This document shows positions 1-11,350 of a DNA stretch of 64,000 nt, piece by piece. The stretch comes from Oscheius dolichura (taxonomy: Eukaryota > Nematoda > Chromadorea > Rhabditida > Rhabditidae): NCBI GenBank assembly GCA_932521035.1, contig OW051492.1, forward strand, positions 9,548,001-9,612,000. Direction: 5' to 3'. Each line of letters opens with the position of its first letter. Position 1 is the stretch's first letter. A model generated the notes under the pieces. It searched no databases and was not told the origin of the DNA. It saw nothing but the letters and a program-made list of their open reading frames with translations. The translations under genes were made by a program, and so were the position numbers.

Positions 1-3000
1 AGAGGGCAGCCAGCCCAACTGGCTACGGTGGCGGTCTGGTCGCGACAAAACGACTCCCAGACGGTTTTTCGAATAAGTGATGAGGATCTATCGGATGAGG
101 GATTTGAACGGTAGGCTATTCCATCTGTTTCTATTAAAAAATCGCTTCAGCAGCCCGTCGGATAGAGAAAATTTCCCCGTTCAATTGTCAAGAGAGCCGG
201 GAAGCTGCCCAGTTGGACTTTGCGCCTTGAGATTGAGCACTAGCCGCCGAATTAGCGATGGTACGTTATTCTCCGTCCTTTCTACTCCATCCTAAACAAA
301 AAAAATTAGAAAAAAAGCTTTAAAATCTGTTAAAGAAGAGCGCAGTTCAAAAGCGCGCGCCGTAACCCTGCCCCCATTCTAAAACTCTTCCAAATAGCTA
401 TTATAACCATTTTTTATGATTTTTTCTTACTTTCTATGATGCTAACAGCGTGGAGATTACTGTAAAGAAAGAAGAATAGAAAAAAAGTTAGAAATAACTG
501 AGAAAATGAAGAGAAATGACATCTGGCAGGCTGTTAGGATGGAGCGCCGTTACAGCGCGGCGTTTTGGATTTTCTGGCTGGAGATTACGGTATATATAAT
601 TTTTAGGTGCTATTCTCCATACAGAGGATGTTTATGCTCTTCCCGAAGGTTATGAAGCTCTCCATGACGACTTTTACTGTGGTCGGGCGCTGGGTGACTG
701 TGGAGCAGATGTACCCATCTACCGTTATACCCAGGGCAGAGGTCCTACAGCGACTCCCGGCTACAGTATGGATGCTTCCGCCACGATTCCCGGCTTTACC
801 CGGGATCCTCGGCCAATTTGCTATGGTTGGAGTGATGGTACCGGGTCCCGCCGTCCCGTCACCGGCGAGGGATGCCAGAAGTACAGTTCCGTTCCCAATG
901 GACAGGTAGAAATTACAGTAACCAATAATAATTAAAGGTCTAGATAACGTATTCCGTTCGGGAGACGGCGACTTTCGCTGTAGGAACCACTGGAAACCTT
1001 CACTGTAGCAGCGGGTTCCTGTCCAGTGGTCCCACCGCGGCTCTCTGTACCCGAAGCGGGTGGAATCCTCCCCTTTTTGGAGACTGTATCCGTCAAAATG
1101 CTACCATAATCCCTAATTCTGTATCCGTCATCTCGAGCGGAAGTTCAAGACGAGGAGCACCGTGTACAGCAGCTGCTACAGTGAAGAATGGGCAGCTTGT
1201 CTATTCACAAGTGGAAAATTCTGGTAATTTTCGTTTTTCTAGACTTTGACCCCGTAAAATCTCGGCAGCTGGGAGCTATGGCGCGGCGCCGCGAGGAGAA
1301 AAGAAAATTTAACTGCCGAGATTTTACGGGTGCGGGGGAGATCGGCCCAATTGGAGTCCGAATCCGTTTTTTACCAATTTTTCGCAAAATTTAGTCGTTT
1401 TTGGAGATTTTTTTGCGTTCTAGGCTATCTAGTTAATTGTCTGCCCATTATGATAATTTTAAAGCAAATTGTATTAACTGAAATGAGTAAAAATGAGCTA
1501 TACTCCTTCCAAAGTACGATAATACCCCCAAAATGCAGGACGCCTTCCAACCGGGACCACAGCTGCTACCGTCTGCTTCCTTGGCTTTGTCTCCACCTCG
1601 TCAGCTGCTCCTCGTTGTGAAAATGGTGACTGGATTGGTCAATGGCCCATTTGTGTAGCCGCTGAGAAGGTTCAATGCCAACCGTTGACGGCGCCACCAA
1701 ATGGAGGAAAGGTAGGCTATTTTTAACCAAAAAAAAATCCTCTAAACTGGGAGAAAAGATCTCTAGGAACAACATGACAATTAGCGATGGCAATTATGAT
1801 GAGGTGGGGCGACGGATGAGTGGTACTGGTATTGAAACTCAATGAGACAGGGAAACACCGGGGGGATTATGATTATGGCGGGGAGAAAGTGAAAACAGCG
1901 AAATTAAACAAATGTAAATACCGTCTGGCAGGGGCTAATCGATAAAAATCGGTTATTTGACGAGAGAACACGATGATATTGAGAAATTCATCTTTGTTGA
2001 AGTAACCGCATAGCTGGGTGGGTAACAGTTTTGTCTCTGGTGCGGACGACCCGGGTTCGATTTTTGCTTTTTTTATTTTCACATTTTACCATTTTTCTGG
2101 CTAAAATAATTATTTTCAGATCCTCTACGAGCCGTCCGAGAGCCCTCTGGCTTGGAATTCCACTGCCACGCTGCAATGTCCCACCGGTACCGCTGCCGCC
2201 GGCTCCGTCCAGGCTACCTGCAATAAAGACGGCTGGCAGCCTAAAACTATCGGAACTTGTGTCACCGTAAGTTTATATATATTTTTAAGAACTACAGTAA
2301 CCTTGTTAAAATATAAAATAGGTAAAAATAATAGAATATTTAGGAAGATTCAGTGAAAAGAGTCAAACGACAGGTAGTTTCTATGATCCGTCTCTTCTGT
2401 AATTCTATCTCTATCTTCTTTTCCCTTTAGAACCTTTTTAGGCTACTGTAACTAGTGCTTTAAACCTTAATTTTCCTTTTCCGTAACCTATTTTTTAATC
2501 AAATATTAAAAAAAATTAGGAAAATTTAGGGTCTTCCTTGCCTTCCGGTGGCTGTTCTTGGCGGCACGGCCACGTACATTCAAGCCAATCCTGCCGCCTT
2601 GTATTCTGCTGGAACGACGGCTAATATTGTCTGTAATCTGGGAAATGTTCTTACGGTAATATAAAACTAGGGTCCCGAAGGGAAAATACGATTTTAGGGC
2701 GCCGGCTCAGTGGTTTGTACGAACGGGGGATGGACTCCAATGCCCGGCAGTTGTGCCCCGTCGGGAATTGGAGGAATCGGCGGAATTGGTAAGGAAATAG
2801 ACCTTTAAATTTGAAATTATCTAATTTCCCGGGCTCTGGATTACTGTAAAGCACGCGCATACACAGCGGGAGAGCCGTTTCTTCTCGGCGCGCGTTGGAT
2901 GAAATTCGCTGAACAATATTGAAAACTTCCATTTTTCTCCAATTTTTTGGCATTTTTATAATTTTTAACTTTGCTATTCATAATCAGCACAAAATTCTGA

Positions 3001-6000
3001 ATATTGCAACACCAAAAAACGCGGATTTTCCGTATTTAAATCCCATAAAATCCAGCCATTTAGGAACAATCAATTCAGGCAGCATAGGCGCCACTTGTCC
3101 GGACTTCTTGCCTCCTTTGGGAGCTACAATCTCTTACAGTCTCCCTGCCGCTGGTACTGTATTCATATTTAGACCTTTAATTAATTTTTTAAAGGACTAG
3201 GAACCCGGCCGTCGGCTACCGTAGCCACGCTGACCTGCCCCTTGGGACAGACAGTCTCCGGCAGTTTAAGCAGCACCTGTTCCAATGGAATTTGGTCTCC
3301 TGCCGTTTTGGGAACCTGTAGCGCCAATCCAATCGCTGGAGCAGGGGGAAATGGGATCCTCGAATGCGCCAACCCGCTGGTCCTGAACGGAATGGTCACC
3401 TACAGTCAGAGCACCCCGACGGAGCCGGTGAAACCCGTCGGGACAGTGGCTACCGTAGCCTGTAACCTCGGCTACACCCCGAGTGGAGCAGTGTCCGCCA
3501 CCTGCCAGAATGGCGTTTGGTCTCCCGCTCTGGGAACCTGTAATATGGGACTGGGAGCCCCGTTGGTCGGAATTGGAGCCGCCCCGGCTGGTGAATGCTT
3601 CTTCGGAGTTTTGCCACCACTAGGAGCTACAGTAACCTACAGTAATGGAGCTGCGCTGGGACCCTATCCAGCCGGAACAGTGGCTAGTTTGAGGTGTACG
3701 AGTGGAGCAGCTCCTACTGGAGCAGCGAGCGCCAGTTGTACTGTAAGTTTCACATTTTTCAAATTGTATCCGCGCTCCATTCTAACAACCCTCCAAACTC
3801 CATTTTCCTTCATTTTTTTCGATTATTACTGGATTTTTTTCTATTTTTCCTTCTTTACAGTAATCTTCACCTTGTGAAGATCATAGAAATAAAGAAAAAA
3901 TCATAAAAAATGGTAATAATAGCTATTTGGAGCGGTTTTAGAATGGAGCATTGTTACCGCGCGCGCTTCTCGCGGTTCTCGTCATTTTCCCGCTAATATC
4001 TGTATTTTTCAGGCCGGTGCATGGACTCCTAGTCTGCTTGGCTCTTGTCCACTCGGTGGTGGTCTTGGTATGCTGGCTGTTGGGGGTACAACCTGTCCGG
4101 CGCCGCTTCCCCCAGCTGGAGGGTCTTTCACCTACTCCCAGGTATTTTTACCCAGCTTACTGTAGTCCATTTTTTAAATTATAGGCTCAAAATGTTGGAG
4201 CCTACAATTCTGGCACTACGGCTACGTTGATGTGTACAACGGGAAGCCCTACGGGAACGACGACGTCGACCTGTACAAATGGAGCCTGGACTCCGCCATT
4301 GGGAACTTGTAGCGGGGTTGGAATCGGTGCAGTCGGAGAAATAGGCCAAACCTGTCCGGCAATGCTCCCGCCGCTTGGAACTACCGTAACCTACAGTCAG
4401 GGCGGCGTTATGGGACCCTTCAATCAGGTACATCCTTTAACCAGAACTCTTGTCCTGTCCCTGCTGTCCTCGTCTTCCTTCTTTCTGTTCGAGAGGTACG
4501 GTAACGGTTTTTAGGGAACCACGGCGACTTTGACATGTACCGATGTCAGTCAGCAACTGACGGGGGTCAGTACGGCCACCTGCCAGGTGGGGCAGTGGAC
4601 CCCGTCGATATTGGGTACGAGCTGTACTCCGAGAGGTTCGCTCTCTCTCCGGAGGAAAAGACAGGTCAATATAGGAGGGATACAGTGCCCGGCGGGGCCG
4701 ATCCAGCCGGCCGGAGCTACGCTAACCTATTCTAATGGACAAATATTCGGACCCTATCCGGCTGGGACGAGTGTCACGATGCAGTGCACTGGGGGAGGCG
4801 TTGTACAAGGTACAGTAATCCAGAATTTTAAAAAAAATGAGAAAAAAAGCCGCGAAATACGACCAGCAACCCCATTTAGGTTTTTGCGCCCGCACCCCGT
4901 AAAATCTCGGCAGCTCGGCGTTTCTTTTAGCGCGCGCTTACCGTAACCACTAAAACGGAAAATAGCCGTTCCTGGCGTTCTAGGACTTTCTTAACTACTT
5001 TTGAATCAATTTGTCGTTCCAGGAACCCCCACATCGACCTGTTCCAATGGTATTTGGACTCCCACTTTGGGAACTTGCTCTACTGGTGGAATCGGAGGGC
5101 AGACTTGTCCTGCTGGACCATTAACTCCCGCTGGAGCAACGCTATCTTACTCTAATGGTCAATTATTTGGGCCTTATCCTGCCGGAACGACAGCGACAAT
5201 GCAATGTACAGCTGGAGGCATTACTCAAGGTACGGTAGAAGGTTTTTTGGGGCGTTTCTGCACCCATAGAATCTCGGCAGGGGAGAGATTTCAAGATTGG
5301 AAGCCGTAGATTAAAAGAAGGATCAGCTACCGAAATTTTACGGGTGCGCGCGCAGGCGCACCTCCCAGGGCCACGAAAGGCGTTTTCCCTGATTTCTTCG
5401 ATAAATTGCCCAAAAATCGCCATTTTGTAGCAGAAAAAAAAGGTGTTTATAGTCTATTTAAACCTGTTTTTGGGTACACAGCAGCCTAAATCCCCAATGG
5501 GCGCAAATCATAGAGCTCTGCAAAAAATGGGAAAATAGGCCAGAGTTCGAGGTCAATCCATCATTTTTCGAAAAACCGCCTTTTCCTCAAAATTTTCGTT
5601 CCAGGAACCCCCACTTCGACGTGCTCAAATGGTATTTGGTCTCCACCACTGGGAGTTTGCTCTACTGGTGGAATTGGAGGAATTGGCGGACCTTCTTGCC
5701 CTGCGGGACCACTGACCCCCGCTGGCGGGTCGCTGTCTTATTCAAATGGCCAGTTGCTTGGGCCATATCCCTCCGGAACCACGGCGACTCTCTTCTGTGG
5801 AGCCCAGCAGGTCTCAGGTACCGTATCCCTTTTAATTTTTAGAAAAAAAAAGAATTGTAGGCGCGTCCACAGCGACCTGTTCTAATGGTATCTGGTCCCA
5901 GTTGGGTACCTGCGGGGGAGGAATCGGCGGAATTGGGGGAACAAGCTGTGGAGTAGGTATTCTACCCCCGTTGGGAGCGACAATCACCTATTCCAATGGT

Positions 6001-9000
6001 CAACCTTTTGGACCATATCCGTCAGGGACCACGGCTACTGTAAGATGCACTACAGGAGTTCCAAGTGAGCTTTGAAACCGAAATTTTAGGAAAAATTGAC
6101 TGCAGAGCGCGCTTACTTTTAATTTAATGACCAGGATACAGTAATCCCTGTGCTTTGGTGTAGAGAAAAGCCAGTTAAAGGTCTAAAATCGAAAGTGCAC
6201 TATCCACTCAGCCACCGCTTCACATTTTTAAAAGGAGAATGGAAAATAGACAAGTCCAAAATTCTTTTGCAATGTAATCTTCTTTTGCATTTTCCTCCAC
6301 AACGGGGGCATTAGAGCAAAATCCCGAAAATATGTCTTGATCGCCATAAAATTCTCTACAAAACTACGTCAAAAAAGTTTCAAAAAGTCTCCGCGAGTAT
6401 GTACCCTTGTCAGGAGATATTTTTAAAGGTCTAAACAACTGAAAAATTGTATTTTTGAAGGCAAATTCAGCCAAAAATCTAGGAAATTCAATGGTTAACC
6501 GAAAAACGCGCTTACTTTCCCCTTTTACAGTAACCCGGAGTAAATTGTGAGGGGCTTCCATGGTGTAGAGCATTTTAAAGGTCTAAATTCAATAAAATTC
6601 ACTGTTTAAAGGTCTAAACCCCTTCAAAAATGGTTATTTTCAGCCGGTACACCGACGGCTACCTGCAGTAATGGAATCTGGTCGCCGGCGGCCCTCGGAT
6701 CCTGTTCAAATAGCCCAACCGGTAAATAAATTGCACTCTCTTGGTTATATGTATTCATCGTTGTCGTTATATTTTCTCCACTCAATATTTTTTTTCCTAT
6801 AAATAAAAGAAATAATAAAGATTTCTATATTTATTTTCCTCTGTGTTGTGTCGTGTGTCCATATATCCGTGTCCGTCCGTCAATTAGTCCTTTAAATACT
6901 AACCAAAAACCTAGTTTGTAGATGGCACTAGCTGCGCACCCCTTCCCTCCCAGCCGGGCTTCTCTACCGTAACCTACTCACCCGCCCAATTCGGCAGCTC
7001 GATCCCCACGGGAACTACCGCCACTCTTACCTGTAGTCAAGGCTTTGTACAAGGTTAGACACTAACAAATTAGACTCTTGGTTACGGTATTCTTCTTAGG
7101 TTCGACGACGGCCAGCTGTAGTCAGGGGCAGTGGTATCCACAAATCGGGTATTGTAATCAAGGAGGGGGAGGATCAGGGCAGCAGTGCTCCTTCGCTCCG
7201 GCGACTCCACTTGGAGGAAGCTTGTCCTATTCTACGGGTTCCACATTCGGCCCGTGGCAGGCTGGGACGACGGTTACGGTAACCTGCCCCTTCGGACAGT
7301 ACCCTCAAGGATCGACCACAGCTACCTGTAATAACGGGGTTTGGAGTCAGTTAGCGACGAGCTGTAGCACATCAAATACAGGTGAGAACAGAAATTAGCC
7401 TTTATCCGGAGAATAGGAGGAGGAACTGGGCAGCAGTGCTCGTTTGCTCCAGCTACTCCACTGGGAGGGAGCCTCTCCTACTCTACTGGAACCATTTATG
7501 GACCCTGGCAAGCAGGAACGACGGTTACAGTGACCTGTCCATTCGGGCAGTACCCTCAAGGATCCAGTACCGCCACTTGTAATAATGGAGCCTGGAGTCA
7601 ACTTGCGACGAGTTGTAGCAGTTCCAATACAGGTGAGAGAGCCAAAAATAATCATTACCCCTTCAAATAGGAGGAGGATCGGGGCAGCAGTGCTCGTTTG
7701 CCCCAGCTACTCCACTGGGAGGAAGCTTATCCTATTCTACGGGTTCCACATTCGGCCCGTGGCAGGCCGGGACCACAGTGACAGTGACTTGTCCCTTCGG
7801 ACAATATCCCCAAGGTGCGAACACGGCAACCTGTAATAATGGAGCTTGGAGTCAACTAGCGACAAGCTGTAGCACATCAAATACAGGTGAGAACAGAAAT
7901 TAGCCTTTATCCGGAGAATAGGAGGAGGAACAGGACAACAGTGCTCGTTTGCCCCAGCTACTCCACTGGGAGGAAGCTTGTCCTATTCTACGGGTTCCAC
8001 ATTCGGTCCATGGCAGGCTGGGACGACGGTTACGGTAACCTGCCCCTTCGGACAGTACCCTCAAGGATCGACCACAGCTACCTGTAATAACAGGGTTTGG
8101 AGTCAGTTAGCGACGAGCTGTAGCAGTTCTAATACTGGTGGAGGAACCGGTCAGCAGTGCTCCTTCGCACCGGCTATCCCGCTTGGAGGAAGCTTGTCTT
8201 ACTCGACGGGCAATACTTTTGGCCCGTGGCAAGCAGGAACAACCGTTACCGTAACCTGTCCTTTGGGGCAGTACCCGCAAGGATCGAGCACGGCAACTTG
8301 TAGCAACGGAGCGTGGAGCCAGTTGGCCACGAGCTGTAGTACCTCTCAAAATACAGGTGAGGCAGAAAATGCTTGACCCGGTTTCAAAGAAGAAGAAAAA
8401 GCAGTTCCCTGGTCAAATTCTCTCCAAACAAGGGTAACTACCCTAAATTCAGCGTTTGGCTGCCAGCCGATGGCCCAGCTGGCTTCTCGAATGTCAGGGG
8501 GCGATGCCAGATACAGTCCCGCCCTCCAGGCAACAATTCCCGTTGGGAGTTCCGTTTCCCTCGTCTGTGATCCGGGCTATTATGCCAGCGGGACACAGAC
8601 CGCCACCTGTACCCAATACGGATGGCAGCCGGCCATCTTGGGCTACTGTACCGGTACAGATATCACATCGCACCTCTTTTCTGGCTTATTGCCTAATTCT
8701 GTGCTTTAAAATCGCGGGAAAATCTTCGCTTTGGGACCTGTTAGACCTTTAAAAAGGAGAAATTTTAGGCAGCGGAATTATTGGTGGAGGGACAGGAGCC
8801 AGTGGAACGCCATGCTATTCGGGTCTTACCACATTCTCGGGCACTGTAAGCTACAGTAACGTAAGTTTTTCTTGTTATATTTTCGCCACAGGACCATTTT
8901 TTGTTCTCGTTACGGTATCCCTATTTTAGGGCCAACAATTCGGGCCGTGGAATGCCGGAACAACGGCTACTCTCACCTGTCAGGCTCCAAATTATCTCTC

Positions 9001-10789
9001 CTCTGGTAAGATTATTTCTAGAATAGTTCATACCGTAATCCACGCTTAATTTTATACAATTGTGACTGAAAACTACCGTAATCCCTAAAACAAATCGCCC
9101 CAGTGCGCGCTGTAACCCCGCTCCATTCCAATATCCCACCAGACGACATTTTCCTTCATTTTCCCACATTATTTCTAGCTTGTTTTCTATTTGCCTTTTG
9201 TTACAGTAATCCTCATACTGTGGAGATCATAGAAATCAAGAAAAAAATGGTAAAAAATGGCAATATTAACGATTTGGAGCGGTTTTAGAATGGAGCACGG
9301 TTACAGCGAGTGCCACAGCGGGTTTTATGGATTACGGTATTATATTTACTATTTATAGGATCCCAAACGTCAATCTGCTCCAATGGTCAGTGGTCCCCCT
9401 CCCAATTGGGAACCTGTACCCAGACAGGACTGTCCGGTACTGGCACCTCCTTCTCCTCTTGCCAGGCAATTCCATATATCTCTGGAGGATCGGTAATTAC
9501 GCTCAAATTCGAAAACGTATAGAGATTTTAAGGTAACATACAGTAATTTTGGCATCCCGCCATATAATGAAGGGACGACGGCGACGCTGGTCTGTCAATT
9601 CGGTACCGTACTCTCTGGACAATCTAATGTGGTCTGTAGGAGCGGCGGATGGACTCCGTTCCCGGGTAAGTGGGCATTCAAAAAGTTCAGAATTTTTTGC
9701 TGAATAGGAATATCTAGTTTAAAAAATATGAAAATGCCAAAAAATTGGAGAAAAATGCAAAAGTTCAATTTTGTTCAGCGAATTTCGTCCAACGGCTCTT
9801 CCCGTCGTTTACACTCATTTGGGGCTCTACAGTAACCCAAAAATATTCAAATTTTCAGGTTTGGGATCCTGCCCTCAAGCTCTTCATTCTCCCGCCCGTT
9901 TCAAAGGTCTCGTAGTGGCAAATTCCACCGATTCCCCGCCTTCTTCTGAGTCCTGCCCTCCCCCGAAGGCTCCTCCCTTCGGCGAGATCACCTATTCCAC
10001 TCCCGAGGAAGACGGCCTCTTCGCTCCAGGAACCACAGCCGCCCTTCGTTGTGTTGATAGTCATGGGAAGAAGGGGGCAAGCTTTGCCACCTGTCGGAGT
10101 GGAATGTTCCGTCCTCTTTTGGGCAGCTGCGAGTCGGAGGAGCCCTCCTCCCTGGCCGGGGTCTGTCTCCCGCTACAGTCGCCGATAAATGGACGAATTA
10201 GCTATATTCAGGTAGGCCAGAAGATAATAAACCTTTGAGAAGAACAAGAACACTAAAAATATGATACCGTAATCCCTAAAAGAAGCGAGCAGTCCAAAAA
10301 CGCGCGCCGTAACCTTGCTTCAGTCTAAAACCGCTCCAAATCGCTATTATTACCGTTTTTTATGATTTTTTCTTATTTTTCTATGATGTTTACAGGCTGT
10401 AGATTACTGTAGAGAAAGAAAAATAGAAAATAAATATAGAAATAACTGGAAAAATGAAGAAAAATGCCGACTGGCGGGTCTTTAGAATGGAGCGAGGTTA
10501 CAGCGCGACCAAACTGACATGATGTTTACCGGAATTACTGTATTATAAATTCTTCCTGTTCCACTAGGGAGCCCTGGAAAGATGTGTTAGACTTTTAAAA
10601 TATCGAAAATAGCCAATTTTCCACCACTTTCAGGCCTCCACCACCACTGCCCTGGAGGCGGGTTCTACCGCCTTGTTGGATTGTGACGACGGCCACGCGA
10701 TAAGCGGCCGAGCGACGTTGAGCTGCTCCGCCGACGGCAGCTGGACCCCGGAAGACGGTTTCGGCGAGTGTGAACTAGTCAACCGGTGA
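1..10789 (+). CDS. large secreted sushi/CCP-repeat protein (5' end outside window)
   Basis: Many short exons join in phase into a chain of about twenty complement-control-protein (sushi) modules. Each has four cysteines, a G-P-Y/W-x-A-G-T stretch and a conserved Trp before the last Cys (e.g. GVWSPALGTC near 3,510-3,540). The first exons are 1-110, 151-260, 607-905, 944-1,223, 1,539-1,711, 2,120-2,266 and 2,344-2,373; the last runs 10,635-10,789 and ends in TGA. The frame is open at base 1, so the N-terminus lies upstream. The N-terminal part seen here is acidic and not CCP-like. Sushi modules are extracellular adhesion or binding modules; ligand and tissue are unknown. Two RxKR dibasic sites lie between modules. 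Low-complexity Gly/Ile linkers join modules. Several introns carry repeat elements. The family call is firm; middle exon boundaries are approximate. Confidence 0.85.
352..561. repeat. family B TIR element, copy 1
   Basis: About 205 bp. The ends are inverted versions of GCGCTGTAACCGCGCTCC(A)TTCTAA. The interior carries the typical ATGATTTTTTCTTA and GGAGATTACTGTAAAGAAAG. It lies in an intron of the sushi gene. Confidence 0.7.
1249..1338. repeat. family A hairpin, copy 1
   Basis: Left arm CCCCGTAAAATCTCGGCAG and right arm CTGCCGAGATTTTACGGG can pair; the loop is GC-rich and unique. It is in an intron of the sushi gene. Confidence 0.9.
2007..2070 (+). other. tRNA-like remnant
   Basis: TAGCTGGGTGGGTAAC resembles a tRNA A box, and CCGGGTTCGA about 40 bases on resembles a B box, followed by a T run. 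The acceptor stem is not convincing. It lies in a sushi intron and may be a degenerate tRNA or SINE head rather than a working tRNA. Confidence 0.25.
3766..3966. repeat. family B TIR element, copy 2
   Basis: Ends CGCGCTCCATTCTAACA and TTAGAATGGAGCA...GTTACCGCGCGC. The interior (TTTACAGTAATCTTCAC... CATAGAAAT) is in the opposite orientation to copy 1. Confidence 0.7.
4888..4914. repeat. family A single arm
   Basis: CCCGTAAAATCTCGGCAGCT is present without an opposing arm within 150 bases. It is either a half element or an eroded copy. Confidence 0.7.
5259..5349. repeat. family A hairpin, copy 2 (eroded)
   Basis: Left arm GCACCCATAGAATCTCGGCAG; the right arm AGCTACCGAAATTTTACGGG has substitutions. 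Sushi-gene intron. Confidence 0.75.
6190..6412. repeat. family C (SINE-like) single copy
   Basis: From GTGCACTATCCAC through GGAGAATGGAAAATAGACAAG to TCGCCATAAAATTCTCTACA, this matches one arm of the fold-back at 29.7-30.5 kb, diverged and shortened. It retains the inverted A-box end. Sushi-gene intron. Confidence 0.7.
7099..8357 (+). repeat. recent tandem duplication of sushi exons
   Basis: Five near-identical sushi modules follow one another (each with QCSFAPA(T/I)PLGGSLSYSTG and GPWQAGTTVTVTCP). The short intron gtgagaacagaaattagcct... occurs twice in identical form (about 7,382-7,416 and 7,887-7,921), so exon and intron were copied together. The last exon (about 7,922-8,357) holds two modules without an intron between them. 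Confidence 0.85.
9102..9312. repeat. family B TIR element, copy 3
   Basis: GCGCGCTGTAACCCCGCTCC at the left, GAATGGAGCACGGTTACAGC at the right. Interior in the copy-2 orientation. Confidence 0.7.
10301..10508. repeat. family B TIR element, copy 4
   Basis: CGCGCGCCGTAACC at the left and GAATGGAGCGAGGTTACAGCGCG at the right end, interior in the copy-1 orientation. It is in the last intron of the sushi gene. Confidence 0.7.
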
Positions 10790-11350
10790 TCTTTCCTCTC
10801 TTTTGTTCTTTCAATTATACCGTATCCCCTCCAATCTATCTTTCCCCTTATATGATATCAAAAAAAACGACGACAAGAGAAGAAATATTATGGTGCAATA
10901 TAATATAATCAGGTTAATATGTATTAATAATAAAAATTTAAATATTATACGAGGATAATGGGAGAAAACACGGTGGAAAGAAGAAAATGGGCGCGATTCG
11001 CATTGGAACTTCCTTGCGCGTCAAAAACGACCATTTTGCTCGATTTAAGCCAATTTTAAAGGTCTATTTGGTATCAAAATGTAAAGCGTGACCTCCTCTA
11101 TCTTACTGTAACCTTGAAACTCCAAGAAAGACTAAGAAAGAAGCAGAAAATCGACGAAAATGAAGAGTTTTCGGCTGAAGGCGGACGTCAAGGTTCCACA
11201 AGGATTACGGTACTATTTTACACGAAAAACATAGAAAATAAAGAGAAAAGAACACAGATTTTGAGAAGAAGAGGTAGCCTTTATTGAAAATATTACTACT
11301 GTTGTGATTATTGCTCAGGCCAGGAGCAGGAGGAGGGCAGGTGGCTGTCT
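10790..11350. other. intergenic, convergent 3' ends
   Basis: This lies between the sushi stop and the PTP stop on the opposite strand. AT-rich sequence near 10,850-10,960 includes several AATAAA-like words. One TTTAAAGGTCTA word and one TACTGTAACC word are present. No gene is seen. Confidence 0.5.
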
